IMG/VR virus record: IMGVR_UViG_3300049459_000143
Location: 1 to 42,723 of that record
Length of the DNA stretch: 42,723 bases
Reading direction: 5' to 3' (one strand)
Source: a virus
The translations under genes and the position numbers were made by a program. The first letter of the stretch is position 1. Each line of letters starts with the position of its first letter. The notes under the pieces were generated by a model that was given only the letters and a program-made list of their open reading frames with translations, was not told the DNA's origin and ran no database searches. Positions 12,941-21,076 of this stretch are shown piece by piece.

Positions 12941-13372
12941 ATGGAACATTTCGAGAGAACGCTGCACCGGGAAGTGAAGGCCGACGGTGGTAGCGCACTG
13001 GCAAAACGTATGGGCGTAAACGAAACACGCTTGCTGGACTGCGCCAACCCAAACCGTGAAGCGCACCGCATGAATCTGGAAATGTTCGGCCAGGTTCTTA
13101 CCCACCTTTCAGAAGAGTCGCGCGCGATCGTGCTGGCATCCCTGCTGGACGAGTTCGGCTATTCGCTGGTGAAGCAGGAAGTGGCGGAAGTGAAGGCTCT
13201 GCCGGCGGCGCTGGCTTTCGTGGGAAAGGAATTCGCTGACCTGACGTTGGCTGTCCACAACGCGCTGGAAGACGGCCACGTTACCCAGATTGAGAAGGCG
13301 TCGATCAGCAAAGAGATCGCGCACATCCGGCGCGAGATCGATTCGATTGAGGCATCCGTCAGGGCTGCATAA
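12941..13372 (+). CDS. Phage regulatory CII-family protein
   Basis: A 143-residue protein of the phage CII-type regulatory family common in Pseudomonas prophages: an HTH region (HREVKADGGSALAKRMGVNE) with a conserved LLDCANPNREAHRMNLEMF segment, followed by a helical C-terminal part (FADLTLAVHNALEDGHVTQI) likely used for oligomerisation. In the lambda logic it would favour lysogeny by activating cI or int promoters; that is inference from family and position. Longer upstream starts exist in frame, but ATG 12941 fits the family. A terminator hairpin follows. Confidence 0.8.
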   Translation: MEHFERTLHREVKADGGSALAKRMGVNETRLLDCANPNREAHRMNLEMFGQVLTHLSEESRAIVLASLLDEFGYSLVKQEVAEVKALPAALAFVGKEFADLTLAVHNALEDGHVTQIEKASISKEIAHIRREIDSIEASVRAA

Positions 13373-13388
13373 ATCGCAGGCAATAAAA

Positions 13389-13410
13389 AAGCCGGTGGCT
13401 AGACCGGCTT
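13389..13410 (+). terminator. Attenuator after the CII gene
   Basis: AAGCCGGT, loop GGCTAG, ACCGGCTT then CTTC. It is a convincing stem with a weak T tract, suitable as a partial terminator separating regulatory from replication genes. Confidence 0.6.
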
Positions 13411-13437
13411 CTTCAACAACACTTGTGAGGTCCGATT

Positions 13438-14175
13438 ATGCACACCACGACCACCCAGAGCAAGAGCCCGCCTGATTCGTCAGTTTTGGCAGGGGTACGC
13501 AATATGTCGCGTCAGGTTATGTCTTCTCGCGAGATAGCCGACCTGGTCGGTTCGCGCCACGACAGCGTAAAACGAACAATCGAACGTCTTGCCGAGCGCC
13601 GCACCGTGAGTGTTCCACCAGCGGTGGAATACCTCGATGGATTGGGACGCTCAGCCACTGAGTACCAGATCTGCAAGCGCGACAGCTTCGTGATCGTCGC
13701 TCAGCTTTCCCCCGAGTTTACCGCCGCTCTTGTTGACCGGTGGGCCGAACTCGAATCGCAGAACATGCCATCGCTTCCAGACTTCTCGAATCCTGCAGCA
13801 GCCGCCCGGGCGTGGGCGGAGCAATTCGAACTCCAGCAGGCGGCAGCGCAAGAGTTGCGCATTGCGGCTCCAAAGGTGGCGTTCGTCGATCAGTACGTCG
13901 AGGCAGCGGGATCAATGAGCTTCCGCCAGGTCGCGAAGCTGTTGAACGCCAAAGAGCGCCAGTTCCGCCAGATGCTGCTGGACAAGGGCGTCATGTACTA
14001 CCTCGGTGGCGTCCTCACCCCATGCAGCCAGCACCAGGCCGCGAAACGTTTCGAACTCAAAACCGGCACCAGTGAAACCAACGGACACGCATTCGCTCAA
14101 GCGCGGTTCACCGCCAAAGGCGTGCAGTGGATCGCGAGTGTTTGGGCCGCGTATCAGCTGGAGCAAAGTAATTGA
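13438..14175 (+). CDS. Antirepressor with Rha and KilAC domains
   Basis: A 245-residue protein with two modules. Residues about 25-105 match the Rha (phage regulatory protein) domain (MSSREIADLVGSRHDSVKRT, YQICKRDSFVIVAQLSPEFT, ALVDRWAELE). Residues about 145-240 match the KilAC DNA-binding domain (SMSFRQVAKLLNAKERQFRQ, FTAKGVQWIASVW). Such proteins act as antirepressors or regulators of lytic functions. The ATG follows GAGG. Its stop overlaps the TTG start of the next gene. Confidence 0.9.
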   Translation: MHTTTTQSKSPPDSSVLAGVRNMSRQVMSSREIADLVGSRHDSVKRTIERLAERRTVSVPPAVEYLDGLGRSATEYQICKRDSFVIVAQLSPEFTAALVDRWAELESQNMPSLPDFSNPAAAARAWAEQFELQQAAAQELRIAAPKVAFVDQYVEAAGSMSFRQVAKLLNAKERQFRQMLLDKGVMYYLGGVLTPCSQHQAAKRFELKTGTSETNGHAFAQARFTAKGVQWIASVWAAYQLEQSN

Positions 14176-14876
14176 GCACCATCATCATGAGCGCCTGCTG
14201 GCCGTTGCAAGGCATGAGCGGGCCGCAAAAGGCTGTGCTGATCTCTCTGGCAGATAATGCCAACGATGAGGGCGTGTGCTGGCCATCCGTGGCTCGTATC
14301 GCGCAGCGAACCTGCCTTGGCGAGCGTACCGTACAGACCGCGATCAAATGGCTTACGCAGGTTGGTTTGCTGGAGATTCGTGAGCGCATGGGTCGTTCTA
14401 CGGTTTACACCTTAACCCCTGCATCTTATGCACCCCCGCAGGAGATGCACCCCGCACCAGACGCACCACCACCCCCGCAGCTGACGACAGAAACCCCCGC
14501 AGCAGCCGCACCCAGAACCGTAATAGAACCATCAAGTGAACCATCACCTCTTGGCGAAGGCTCGAAATCGGAAGCTCAGGCAAAACCGAAATGCTCTCCT
14601 CAAGCGATCGTCGACTTGTTCAACGAGAAGCTTCCTGAGTTCCCTCGTGTCGTGATGCTCACTCCAGACCGCATTGCCAAGATCACTGCTCGCTGGAACC
14701 AGAGCCCTGTTCACCAAGACATGGGCTTCTGGTCTGATTTCTTCGATCTGGTCCGGGCAAGTCCGTTCTTGATGGGCGCCGTCACTGGCAAGGACAAACC
14801 GTTTCGCTGCAACTTCGATTGGCTGGTACTGCCATCCAACTTCGTGAAAGTCGTCGAGGGCAACTACCGTGCGTGA
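14172..14876 (+). CDS. Replication initiation protein, O-like with winged HTH
   Basis: A 234-residue protein directly upstream of DnaB, the place of lambda O. Residues 15-80 are a winged HTH (GPQKAVLISLADNANDEGVC, RTVQTAIKWLTQVGLLEI). A Pro/Ala linker (about 85-135) leads to a C-terminal domain with PFRCNFDWLVLPSNFVKV, a segment typical of phage replication proteins that contact the helicase. The TTG at 14172 overlaps the antirepressor stop; ATG 14187 is the alternative start. It probably binds the phage origin, which was not located. Confidence 0.82.
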   Translation: MSTIIMSACWPLQGMSGPQKAVLISLADNANDEGVCWPSVARIAQRTCLGERTVQTAIKWLTQVGLLEIRERMGRSTVYTLTPASYAPPQEMHPAPDAPPPPQLTTETPAAAAPRTVIEPSSEPSPLGEGSKSEAQAKPKCSPQAIVDLFNEKLPEFPRVVMLTPDRIAKITARWNQSPVHQDMGFWSDFFDLVRASPFLMGAVTGKDKPFRCNFDWLVLPSNFVKVVEGNYRA

Positions 14877-16242
14877 TCCCTACAGCATCGAATCCGAGCA
14901 GAGCGTACTTGGCGCGATGATGCTCCGGCCTGAACTCATCGACGTGCTATCCGCCGATCTTTCAGCCGAAGATTTCTACCTTGCGGACCACTCTGAGATA
15001 TTCCGAGCCATCATGGCGCTGCACTCGGACAGCAAGCCTGTTGATGCGCTCACTGTAGGCGCCCGGGTAGGCGACTTCAGCGAAGGCGGAAGCGCGTTGG
15101 CCTACGCCGCGGAGATCGTTCGGAATACGCCCAGCGTGGCGAATGCTCGGGCATACGCTGAGACGGTTCGTGAGCGGAGCCTCGACCGCGCACTGATCAG
15201 CCTGGGCGCACGAATCAACGATATTGCATTCGGTGATCAGCCAACTGCGGACAAGATCGCGTATGCGCAGTCCGAAGCGCTTGCGCTCGAGAGCGAATCG
15301 GCGACCGCTGAGGTGATCAAGGCCGAGGACATCCTCGACGACTACATCGAAGTGCTTCAGGCCCGTGCGGATCGTGGCGAAGGCATTGATGGGGTGTCGA
15401 CCGGGATCGACGATCTGGACGCAAAGCTGCAGGGGCTCAAGCCTGAGCAGCTCCTGATCATTGCGGGGCGTCCGGCCATGGGTAAAACCACGCTGGCCAT
15501 GAACATCGTTTCAGATGCTGCCATCCGGCAAAACAAAAGCGTGATGGTGTTCAGCCTGGAGATGAGCCAAACCCAGCTGATGGACCGATTCATGGCCTCC
15601 GAAGGCCGCGTCCCGTTGCAGATGATCAAGAACGGTACGGCGCCGCATGACTACGGCGCAAACCTGATGTCTGCCGCCGGCAAGCTCAAGAGCGCGAACC
15701 TATTCATATCCGACCGACCTGGCATGACGATCAATCGCATCCGCTCAGCGGCCCGCCGGCACAAGCGCCGTTATGGCCTTGACCTGATCGCCATCGACTA
15801 TCTGCAACTTTTGGATTCTGACCTGACCGGCGCGATTCGGGAGCAGGAAATCAGCTACATGACCCGCAGCGCGAAGAATATGGCGCGTGAGCTTCAGGTG
15901 CCGGTTGTTCTGCTGAGCCAGCTCTCCCGTAAATGCGAAGAGCGCCCGAATAAGCGTCCGATCAACTCGGACCTGCGCGAATCTGGGGCTATCGAGCAAG
16001 ACGCAGACATCATCCTCTTCGTGTACCGGGATGAGGTTTACAACGAAAACACCGAAGCCAAGGGTATTGCGGAAATCATCATCGGCAAGGGCCGGGATAT
16101 TGAAACCGGCACAGTCCGCACCGCTTTCCTCGGGCAGTACAGCCGCTTTGAACAGCTGGCTGGTGGCTGGGTTGAGCAGCCGAAGGCGGAGAAGGTGACC
16201 AGCCTTGCTGACCGCTACGCGAGAAAGGGCCAGTTCTCATGA
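14869..16242 (+). CDS. dnaB: Replicative DNA helicase, DnaB family
   Basis: A 457-residue DnaB-type hexameric helicase. The N-terminal domain (about 1-140, starting SIESEQSVLGAMMLRPELID) is followed by the RecA-like ATPase: Walker A GRPAMGKTT near 201-209, Walker B LIAIDYLQLL, and an arginine-rich SQLSRKCEERPNKRP segment. Because the phage has its own helicase, it needs no P-like loader for the host one. The GTG start overlaps the O-like gene, so both are coupled. Confidence 0.96.
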   Translation: MRDPYSIESEQSVLGAMMLRPELIDVLSADLSAEDFYLADHSEIFRAIMALHSDSKPVDALTVGARVGDFSEGGSALAYAAEIVRNTPSVANARAYAETVRERSLDRALISLGARINDIAFGDQPTADKIAYAQSEALALESESATAEVIKAEDILDDYIEVLQARADRGEGIDGVSTGIDDLDAKLQGLKPEQLLIIAGRPAMGKTTLAMNIVSDAAIRQNKSVMVFSLEMSQTQLMDRFMASEGRVPLQMIKNGTAPHDYGANLMSAAGKLKSANLFISDRPGMTINRIRSAARRHKRRYGLDLIAIDYLQLLDSDLTGAIREQEISYMTRSAKNMARELQVPVVLLSQLSRKCEERPNKRPINSDLRESGAIEQDADIILFVYRDEVYNENTEAKGIAEIIIGKGRDIETGTVRTAFLGQYSRFEQLAGGWVEQPKAEKVTSLADRYARKGQFS

Positions 16243-16445
16243 GCACTCAAAACCCAATGCTGGCGCTGCCGGAGCCGCAGGCCCATCGCTTCGCCGTCTA
16301 CAGCGGCTCCTACGAACTGGACTTGACCAGCCAGCCCGAACAACCGCAAGCGCTGTTCGCAGATAAAGCCATCGCGACAGCGTACGCCATCGCCAAATGG
16401 CCCAACACCTTCAAAGTCGTCGACCTTTCGGAGTTCTATCCATGA
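16239..16445 (+). CDS. Hypothetical small protein, 68 aa
   Basis: Coupled by ATGA overlaps on both sides (dnaB before, a 37-residue gene after). The product is a soluble mixed alpha/beta protein (RFAVYSGSYELDLTSQPE, KAIATAYAIAKWPNTFKVVD). No known domain. It is part of the replication operon and presumably accessory. Confidence 0.68.
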   Translation: MSTQNPMLALPEPQAHRFAVYSGSYELDLTSQPEQPQALFADKAIATAYAIAKWPNTFKVVDLSEFYP

Positions 16446-16555
16446 AGACGTTGCTTGCGCTGATCGGCGTGGCCCGCTGCGCCTGCTCCCTGATGCAGTG
16501 CGCCTACTCGCACCAGGTGCCGCCGGCCGAGTTCCAGTTCGGGGGCGGCCTGTGA
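16442..16555 (+). CDS. Very small exported or membrane peptide, 37 aa
   Basis: The ATG overlaps the preceding stop and the stop overlaps the next GTG, so the frame is embedded in a chain of coupled genes. The first 20 residues (MKTLLALIGVARCACSLMQC) are hydrophobic with three Cys, suggesting membrane association. Function unknown. Confidence 0.5.
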   Translation: MKTLLALIGVARCACSLMQCAYSHQVPPAEFQFGGGL

Positions 16556-16980
16556 TTGCTGCGCTATCCAAAACTTTCAAGAAGCGCACCCGGGCCAAAC
16601 CGGTAGACCGCGAGGGCATGGAGCAAGCCGCGCTGATGAAAGAACTGACTCTGCGCCTGCCGAAGGTTGCTGCGCTGATCTATCACGTCCCCAACGGTGG
16701 CCAGCGGCACAAGCTCGTGGCCATCAAGCTGAAAGAGCAGGGCGTGAAAGCCGGTGTTCCCGATCTGGTGCTACCAATGGCCCGCGGCGGGTACTTCGGC
16801 CTGTACCTGGAATTCAAGGCCACGGCGCCGAATGACGCTGCCGTATCGGCCAGCCAGCACGCATGGATTCGCCAGCTCAACGAGCAGGGGTATCTCGCGA
16901 TCGTATGCCGCGGCCACTTCGACGCGATGGAGCAGATCCGCGCCTATCTCAAACTCCCTCAGACCGTGGTGGCAGCATGA
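16552..16980 (+). CDS. VRR-NUC domain nuclease
   Basis: A 142-residue single-domain VRR-NUC nuclease of the PD-(D/E)XK type. The active-site pattern is visible: GVKAGVPDLVLPMARGGYFG (Asp), then LYLEFKA (Glu-x-Lys), and SASQHAWIRQLNEQGYLAIV typical of the family end. These enzymes cut branched DNA and often replace RusA-like resolvases in phages. GTG 16552 overlaps the preceding stop; ATG 16618 is an alternative that keeps the whole domain. Confidence 0.88.
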   Translation: MIAALSKTFKKRTRAKPVDREGMEQAALMKELTLRLPKVAALIYHVPNGGQRHKLVAIKLKEQGVKAGVPDLVLPMARGGYFGLYLEFKATAPNDAAVSASQHAWIRQLNEQGYLAIVCRGHFDAMEQIRAYLKLPQTVVAA

Positions 16981-18269
16981 CCAGCACAGCAGCGGTGAAA
17001 ATCACCGATCCGGAGATCAAGCGGCAGGCAGCGGGACCCGTCCGGGATCTGCGCGACGTGGAAAACAAAGGCCTGTACCTGCGCTTCGGCCAGGACCGGT
17101 CGCGGCCGGTCTGGTATCTGGTCCGCAAGCGCCGGTGGAGCCGCATCGGCGCGTTCCCCGACCTGACCACTAAGCAGGTAGTCGCGGCATTGCCCGGCAT
17201 CAGGCTACGAGTGGAAGAGGGCGCCCGCACGGCGCTGTCGAAGTGGGAAACCACCGGCGAGCTGCTGGATTGGTACGCCGACCGGATGTCGAAGGACCGC
17301 AACCTGTCCGCCAAGCGCAAGAAAACCGGCGCCTCGGCCATTAAGTGCCACCTGCGCCCGCGCCTGGCTGACACCCGCCTGATCGACATCACCAAGGCCA
17401 CCCTGGACACCGAGCTGATGTGGCCGCTGCAAGAGACGCTTTCGATCGATTACGTGCGGCTGGTTTTCCAGTTGCTGGCGCTGGCGTTCCGTCAGGCGTA
17501 TCGGTTGGGCCTGATTACGGCCAACCCGATGAAAGACATCAAGTTCAGCGACTTTTCGAAGGCCCGGGTCGGCATCAAGCCGTCGAGGCTGCGCGGCGTG
17601 CAGCTTTCCGACCTATTGGCGCAGTTGGCGAATGTGTTCGACAGCAACCCCAAGGACGCCATGCTGGCGCTGCTGATGCTCTGCCACGGGACGCGCATCG
17701 GTGAAAGCCGGTTGGCGCAGTGGCCACACATGACGCTGGCCGAGCGCGAGTGGTTCATTCCCGGCGAGCACACGAAGACCGGCGTCGAGCATCACCTTCC
17801 ACTGACTGACCAGGTCTGCGCCATCCTGATCCGTTACCGCGAATGGCAACACTCCAACGGCTATGACGGGCAGTACCTGTTCCCGGCCCGCAACGGCAAG
17901 CCACTGAGTGAGGGCCAGGCCAGCGCCGTCTTCGCTCGGCTGGGCGCTGGTGAGTGGACAAGCCATGACCTGCGCAAGGTGGCGCGTACCGGCTGGGCAG
18001 ACATCGGTATTGACCATCTGATCGGCGAGCTGCTGATCAACCACGCCATGGGCCACAACGTGAAGGTGTACATCCAGTCGGACGTGATGAGCCGCAAGCG
18101 CGATGCCTTGGAACGCTGGCACGCACTGTTAGATAGCAAGGGGCTGACCCTCATCCATAAGTTGACAGAGGATAGATTCGGAGATTCTGGTAATCCTCTG
18201 GAAGCCACGGCTGGTAAGGGCTGCGAGCCGTCCCGCGAATCAACCATAGGCGAGGTTTCAAAAGCATGA
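16977..18269 (+). CDS. Second tyrosine recombinase in the replication module
   Basis: A 430-residue recombinase distinct from the integrase at the left end. Expected catalytic residues: Arg240 (HGTRIGE), Lys267 (HTKTG), His330/Arg333 (SHDLRK), His356 (NHAMG) and Tyr365 (KVYIQ). The N-terminal part (RDVENKGLYLRFGQDRSRPV, RWSRIGAFPDLT) resembles the DUF4102-like arm domain of island-type integrases. The start at ATG 16977 overlaps the nuclease stop; the frame is open farther upstream but only antisense to VRR-NUC. It may resolve multimers, invert or recombine phage DNA, or be a captured integrase. Confidence 0.9.
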   Translation: MTSTAAVKITDPEIKRQAAGPVRDLRDVENKGLYLRFGQDRSRPVWYLVRKRRWSRIGAFPDLTTKQVVAALPGIRLRVEEGARTALSKWETTGELLDWYADRMSKDRNLSAKRKKTGASAIKCHLRPRLADTRLIDITKATLDTELMWPLQETLSIDYVRLVFQLLALAFRQAYRLGLITANPMKDIKFSDFSKARVGIKPSRLRGVQLSDLLAQLANVFDSNPKDAMLALLMLCHGTRIGESRLAQWPHMTLAEREWFIPGEHTKTGVEHHLPLTDQVCAILIRYREWQHSNGYDGQYLFPARNGKPLSEGQASAVFARLGAGEWTSHDLRKVARTGWADIGIDHLIGELLINHAMGHNVKVYIQSDVMSRKRDALERWHALLDSKGLTLIHKLTEDRFGDSGNPLEATAGKGCEPSRESTIGEVSKA

Positions 18270-18580
18270 AAAAGAGCCATGGCCCTGCCTTTCGCAAGCA
18301 ACTCAAGCCGCTGATGGAGTGCGGTACCTGCCGTGGCACCGGCGTCATCAGGGGTGTGTTTCACCATCTCGACTGCACCAACTGCCACGGATCCGGCTGG
18401 GTCTGCCAGGCGACCGGCGATGCCTTGCCGCTCGAGGACCTGGTGCCGCAGCTGAATATGAAGCTGCGCAACATGGCCGCCGAATTGAACCGTGCTCGTC
18501 ATGCCCAAAGCGGCGCGCACGAGCAGTACGAACAGAACAACCGCCGGGGCGCCGGTGGATCGAATTTCACAGGAGACTGA
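18266..18580 (+). CDS. DnaJ-type zinc-finger phage protein, 104 aa
   Basis: Contains two CxxCxGxG motifs as in the DnaJ central zinc finger: CGTCRGTG (near 19-26) and CTNCHGSG (near 37-44), followed by a helical region (LNMKLRNMAAELNRARHAQS). A single zinc site is predicted. Comparable proteins sit just upstream of Q genes in lambdoid phages and may assist antitermination or nin-region functions; this is inferred from position. Confidence 0.8.
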   Translation: MKKSHGPAFRKQLKPLMECGTCRGTGVIRGVFHHLDCTNCHGSGWVCQATGDALPLEDLVPQLNMKLRNMAAELNRARHAQSGAHEQYEQNNRRGAGGSNFTGD

Positions 18581-18583
18581 GCC

Positions 18584-18925
18584 ATGAATATGATTGAACG
18601 TACCGTGGAAGATCTGCTCGAGCACTGGGGCCGCTGGGTCGTGCTGGGCTCAGGCGTTTCCTGCTGCGCATCACGCGAGAACGATATCGCCACGCCGATG
18701 ATTACCGACGACCAAGCGTTGCTCATTGATAAGCTTGTCGGCCGCTTGCGTAACCGTTACGAGGAGTCGGGCAACGTGATCATCAAGTACTACACATCGC
18801 GTGACACCTCATTAATGGTAGTAGGCAAGAAACTCGGATTTGGCGAAGAGAAGACCAGGCAGCTTTGGAAGGCCGGAATTGCTTGGATCGATGGTGCTTT
18901 GGAAACCCGTCGGCAGGCCGCTTGA
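18584..18925 (+). CDS. Late antiterminator Q family protein
   Basis: A 113-residue protein with the architecture of the Q antiterminator family (phage antitermination Q type): an N-terminal EDLLEHWGRWVV, a central DDQALLIDKLVGRLRNRY and a C-terminal HTH (SLMVVGKKLGFGEEKTRQLW then KAGIAWIDGAL). Q modifies RNA polymerase at the late promoter so that it reads through tR'. A matching PR'-tR' pair is found at 19851-19937, which supports the call. Confidence 0.85.
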   Translation: MNMIERTVEDLLEHWGRWVVLGSGVSCCASRENDIATPMITDDQALLIDKLVGRLRNRYEESGNVIIKYYTSRDTSLMVVGKKLGFGEEKTRQLWKAGIAWIDGALETRRQAA

Positions 18926-18993
18926 GTAATGGTGCTGCTTTATGAAGACCAGTATATTTGCGAGCTCCCCACTACGCGCGTCTGTACCTTGCC

Positions 18994-19839
18994 ATGACCC
19001 AGGTTTACAAATATTTGGACCCCGACCGTTTAGGTTTTCTTGAGGACGGTATGGTTAGATTCACTCCTCCGGGGGCGTTGAACGACCCTTACGAATGTCT
19101 TCCTGCAGTTTCCGAAGAGCTTGAGGCGGCAGGTATGGCAATGGTAAGGGCAAGGGTTTTTTACGAGTTTAGACCCCTGCCTACTGACAGCCGCGCCATA
19201 CGCCGAGTTAAGGAGAAGCAGGCTGTGAGCGCGTGGAAGGAGCAACGGAAAAGCCTGTTGGGAACATCTGACAGTTTGGGTGAAGTCTTTCTTGAACGCG
19301 CTCTTAAGCGAATGAACACTTCACTCGGGATACTATCTTTAAGTAAGCGATGGAATAGTGCGTTGATGTGGTCACATTACACCAGATCGTACTCTGGATT
19401 CTGTGTCGGTTTTCACCGCGAACACGACTTCTTTGGTGGCGATCCTGGCTTCCATAGTCCGGAGTTTCCGCTTTCAGACGTGATATATTCACCGGACCGG
19501 CTGCTTATGGATCAGGGGCGCTTAGGGCCAGAAGCATCGACCCGTTTGCTGTTAACCAAGTCACTCGATTGGGAGTATGAGCGCGAAATGAGAAAAGTCG
19601 CGTTCCTCAACAAAGCTGATGTGACTGTTGATGCCATTCCGTTCAAAATATCTCTTTTCAAAATTCCTTTTGATGCAGTGTCGGAGCTGATCGTTGGTCA
19701 TCGAGCACCACCAGTTCTGAGGAAGCAGGTTTTAAGCGCAGCCAGCCGGCTTGGCGTCGAATGCTTTGAGACGCGGGTATCAAGGCGATCTTTCGATGTT
19801 GAGCGTATTAGGGTATCGATGAGCAGGGTGGACGCCTGA
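18994..19839 (+). CDS. DUF2971 protein, candidate accessory (moron) gene
   Basis: A 281-residue soluble protein of the DUF2971 family: VYKYLDPDRLGFLEDGMVRF then TPPGALNDPYE, the GILSLSKRWNSALMWSHYTR motif, SGFCVGFHRE, and WEYEREMRKVAF. The family's biochemical role is unknown; members occur in mobile elements and defence neighbourhoods. It sits between Q and the late promoter, a classic cargo position, and is more AT-rich than its neighbours. ATG 18994 is preferred over TTG 18958; neither has a strong ribosome site. Confidence 0.82.
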   Translation: MTQVYKYLDPDRLGFLEDGMVRFTPPGALNDPYECLPAVSEELEAAGMAMVRARVFYEFRPLPTDSRAIRRVKEKQAVSAWKEQRKSLLGTSDSLGEVFLERALKRMNTSLGILSLSKRWNSALMWSHYTRSYSGFCVGFHREHDFFGGDPGFHSPEFPLSDVIYSPDRLLMDQGRLGPEASTRLLLTKSLDWEYEREMRKVAFLNKADVTVDAIPFKISLFKIPFDAVSELIVGHRAPPVLRKQVLSAASRLGVECFETRVSRRSFDVERIRVSMSRVDA

Positions 19840-19850
19840 CTTTCGGGCCC

Positions 19851-19879
19851 TTGACAGCCCCGGTCCCGATCTATAGATT
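19851..19879 (+). promoter_or_regulatory. Late promoter PR'
   Basis: TTGACA (19851-19856), 17 bases, TAGATT (19874-19879), giving a start near 19886. A short GCGG-TTTTT-CCGC hairpin follows at 19892-19904, possibly a pause element for Q loading. Confidence 0.75.
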
Positions 19880-19908
19880 TCACATTACTTTGCGGTTTTT
19901 CCGCGAGC

Positions 19909-19938
19909 AAAGCCCAACCTCAAGAGTTGGGTTTTTTG
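19909..19938 (+). terminator. Terminator tR' just after the late promoter
   Basis: CCCAAC (19913-19918), loop CTCAAGA, GTTGGG (19926-19931) then six T. In lambda-like phages this terminator stops the constitutive late transcript until Q allows readthrough. Confidence 0.88.
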
Positions 19939-20010
19939 CTTTCTGCTTCTATACATTTCCTGGCGCGTTTGTTTTGATGAGTTCTCATAATCACATCATA
20001 GGGATTTACG

Positions 20011-20187
20011 ATGATTGAGTTTTTTGACGAGCAAGGTAATCCAGCCGCCACTGTGGCGATCGCGGATCTGAAAGCCCTTTCGGCGCTGACTGCTGATCCA
20101 GACAAGACACTAGAAAAGCTCGGCATTCAGGATGAAACAGTAAAAGAAGTCCTTGCTAAGATTGCAAAGATCGCAAATTCTCACTGA
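20011..20187 (+). CDS. Small acidic protein, 58 aa, first gene of the late operon
   Basis: The ATG at 20011 follows a GGGA motif. The product MIEFFDEQGNPAATVAIADL continues as an acidic helical protein (VKEVLAKIAKIANSH). It lies between tR' and another terminator, so it is the only gene that could be expressed on the short late leader. I recognise no family. Confidence 0.6.
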   Translation: MIEFFDEQGNPAATVAIADLKALSALTADPDKTLEKLGIQDETVKEVLAKIAKIANSH

Positions 20188-20203
20188 TTGTAAAAATACT
20201 CAT

Positions 20204-20232
20204 AAAGCCCCGCCATCGTGCGGGGCTTTTTC
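20204..20232 (+). terminator. Intrinsic terminator after the first late gene
   Basis: AAAGCCCCGC, loop CATCGT, GCGGGGCTTTTT. A strong stem with a T run. A second barrier before the lysis genes, which Q-modified polymerase must pass. Confidence 0.88.
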
Positions 20233-20318
20233 GTTTTCAGCCCTGCCACACCCATCGCTCCGAGCTGGGAGTGCTGCGGGGCTGATTCATTTCCGATCCC
20301 GAAAGGGTGGACTGTCGG

Positions 20319-20648
20319 ATGTCGACGAACATGCCAGAAAAAACACCTGACTTCTGGGCGCACGTCTGGCTGATCCTCTCTACGCCACTTTGGCAGGGGG
20401 CAATCATGGCCGCAACCATCTCGATGCTTCGAGTCCTCTATGAGGGCAAGGAAGCAAACAAGTGGCGTGTCCTACTGGAAGCATTGATGTGCGGCGGACT
20501 CAGCCTGTCAGCAAGCAGTGTGATCGAGTGGATGGCCTGGCCTTCCAGTTTGTCGGTCGGTGCCGGCGGCGCGATCGGTTTCATCGGCGTTACCGCGATC
20601 CGTGAACTGATCATCAAGTTCCTCGGACGCAAAACGGAGATGCTATGA
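20319..20648 (+). CDS. Lambda-family holin
   Basis: A 109-residue membrane protein of the lambda holin family (holin_3 type): after MSTNMPEKTPDFWAHVWLIL come hydrophobic stretches near 14-36, 48-68 and 78-100 (SVGAGGAIGFIGVTAIRELI). It would form inner-membrane holes at a set time. ATG 20319 has no very strong Shine-Dalgarno, as is common in holins. No endolysin follows directly; spanin genes do. Confidence 0.87.
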   Translation: MSTNMPEKTPDFWAHVWLILSTPLWQGAIMAATISMLRVLYEGKEANKWRVLLEALMCGGLSLSASSVIEWMAWPSSLSVGAGGAIGFIGVTAIRELIIKFLGRKTEML

Positions 20649-21076
20649 GCCTTGACCCCGTTGTCGCTGTGTCGAAGACGGCGGCCACAATGCGAGCCAT
20701 CGCGGTCGCGGCGGTCATTTGCATCGTCATGGCGCTGCTGATCGCGATTCAGCAAATCCGAGTTGTGTCCTTGACCGCTGCTGTCGGAGTCGAGGCCAAG
20801 GCCAAGCAGGACGCCATCGCGGCCAATACAGAAAGCCAAGCCACGATCTCCACGCTGCGCGCGGAGGCTGCCAGGAACGCAGCCTATCAGGCCGACCTGA
20901 GCAACCGGCTCAAGGCCAGTGAACAGAAAGCCCTGAAGGCGAGGAAAGACTTTGAAGACCTCAAGCGTAAAAGCCCGGCTGTTCGCAAGTGGGCTGATCA
21001 GCCTTTGCCTGACGGCCTGCGGGGCAAACCAGCCAGCACCGGGAAAGACAACAACGTTAAGGCTCGAACCCCCTGA
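20645..21076 (+). CDS. Rz-like inner-membrane spanin, first set
   Basis: A 143-residue i-spanin: an N-terminal membrane anchor (residues 16-36, MRAIAVAAVICIVMALLIAI) followed by a periplasmic coiled coil (about 45-115). The ATG overlaps the holin stop. Its partner Rz1 starts inside this gene in another frame, the hallmark of Rz/Rz1 pairs. Spanins fuse inner and outer membranes in the last step of lysis. Confidence 0.85.
   Translation: MSLDPVVAVSKTAATMRAIAVAAVICIVMALLIAIQQIRVVSLTAAVGVEAKAKQDAIAANTESQATISTLRAEAARNAAYQADLSNRLKASEQKALKARKDFEDLKRKSPAVRKWADQPLPDGLRGKPASTGKDNNVKARTP

Noticed and set aside
11896-13071. 391-residue extended frame of the repressor
   Set aside because: The extra N-terminal part is antisense to cro and the CII gene and crosses the operator; the HTH starts at the ATG at 12549.
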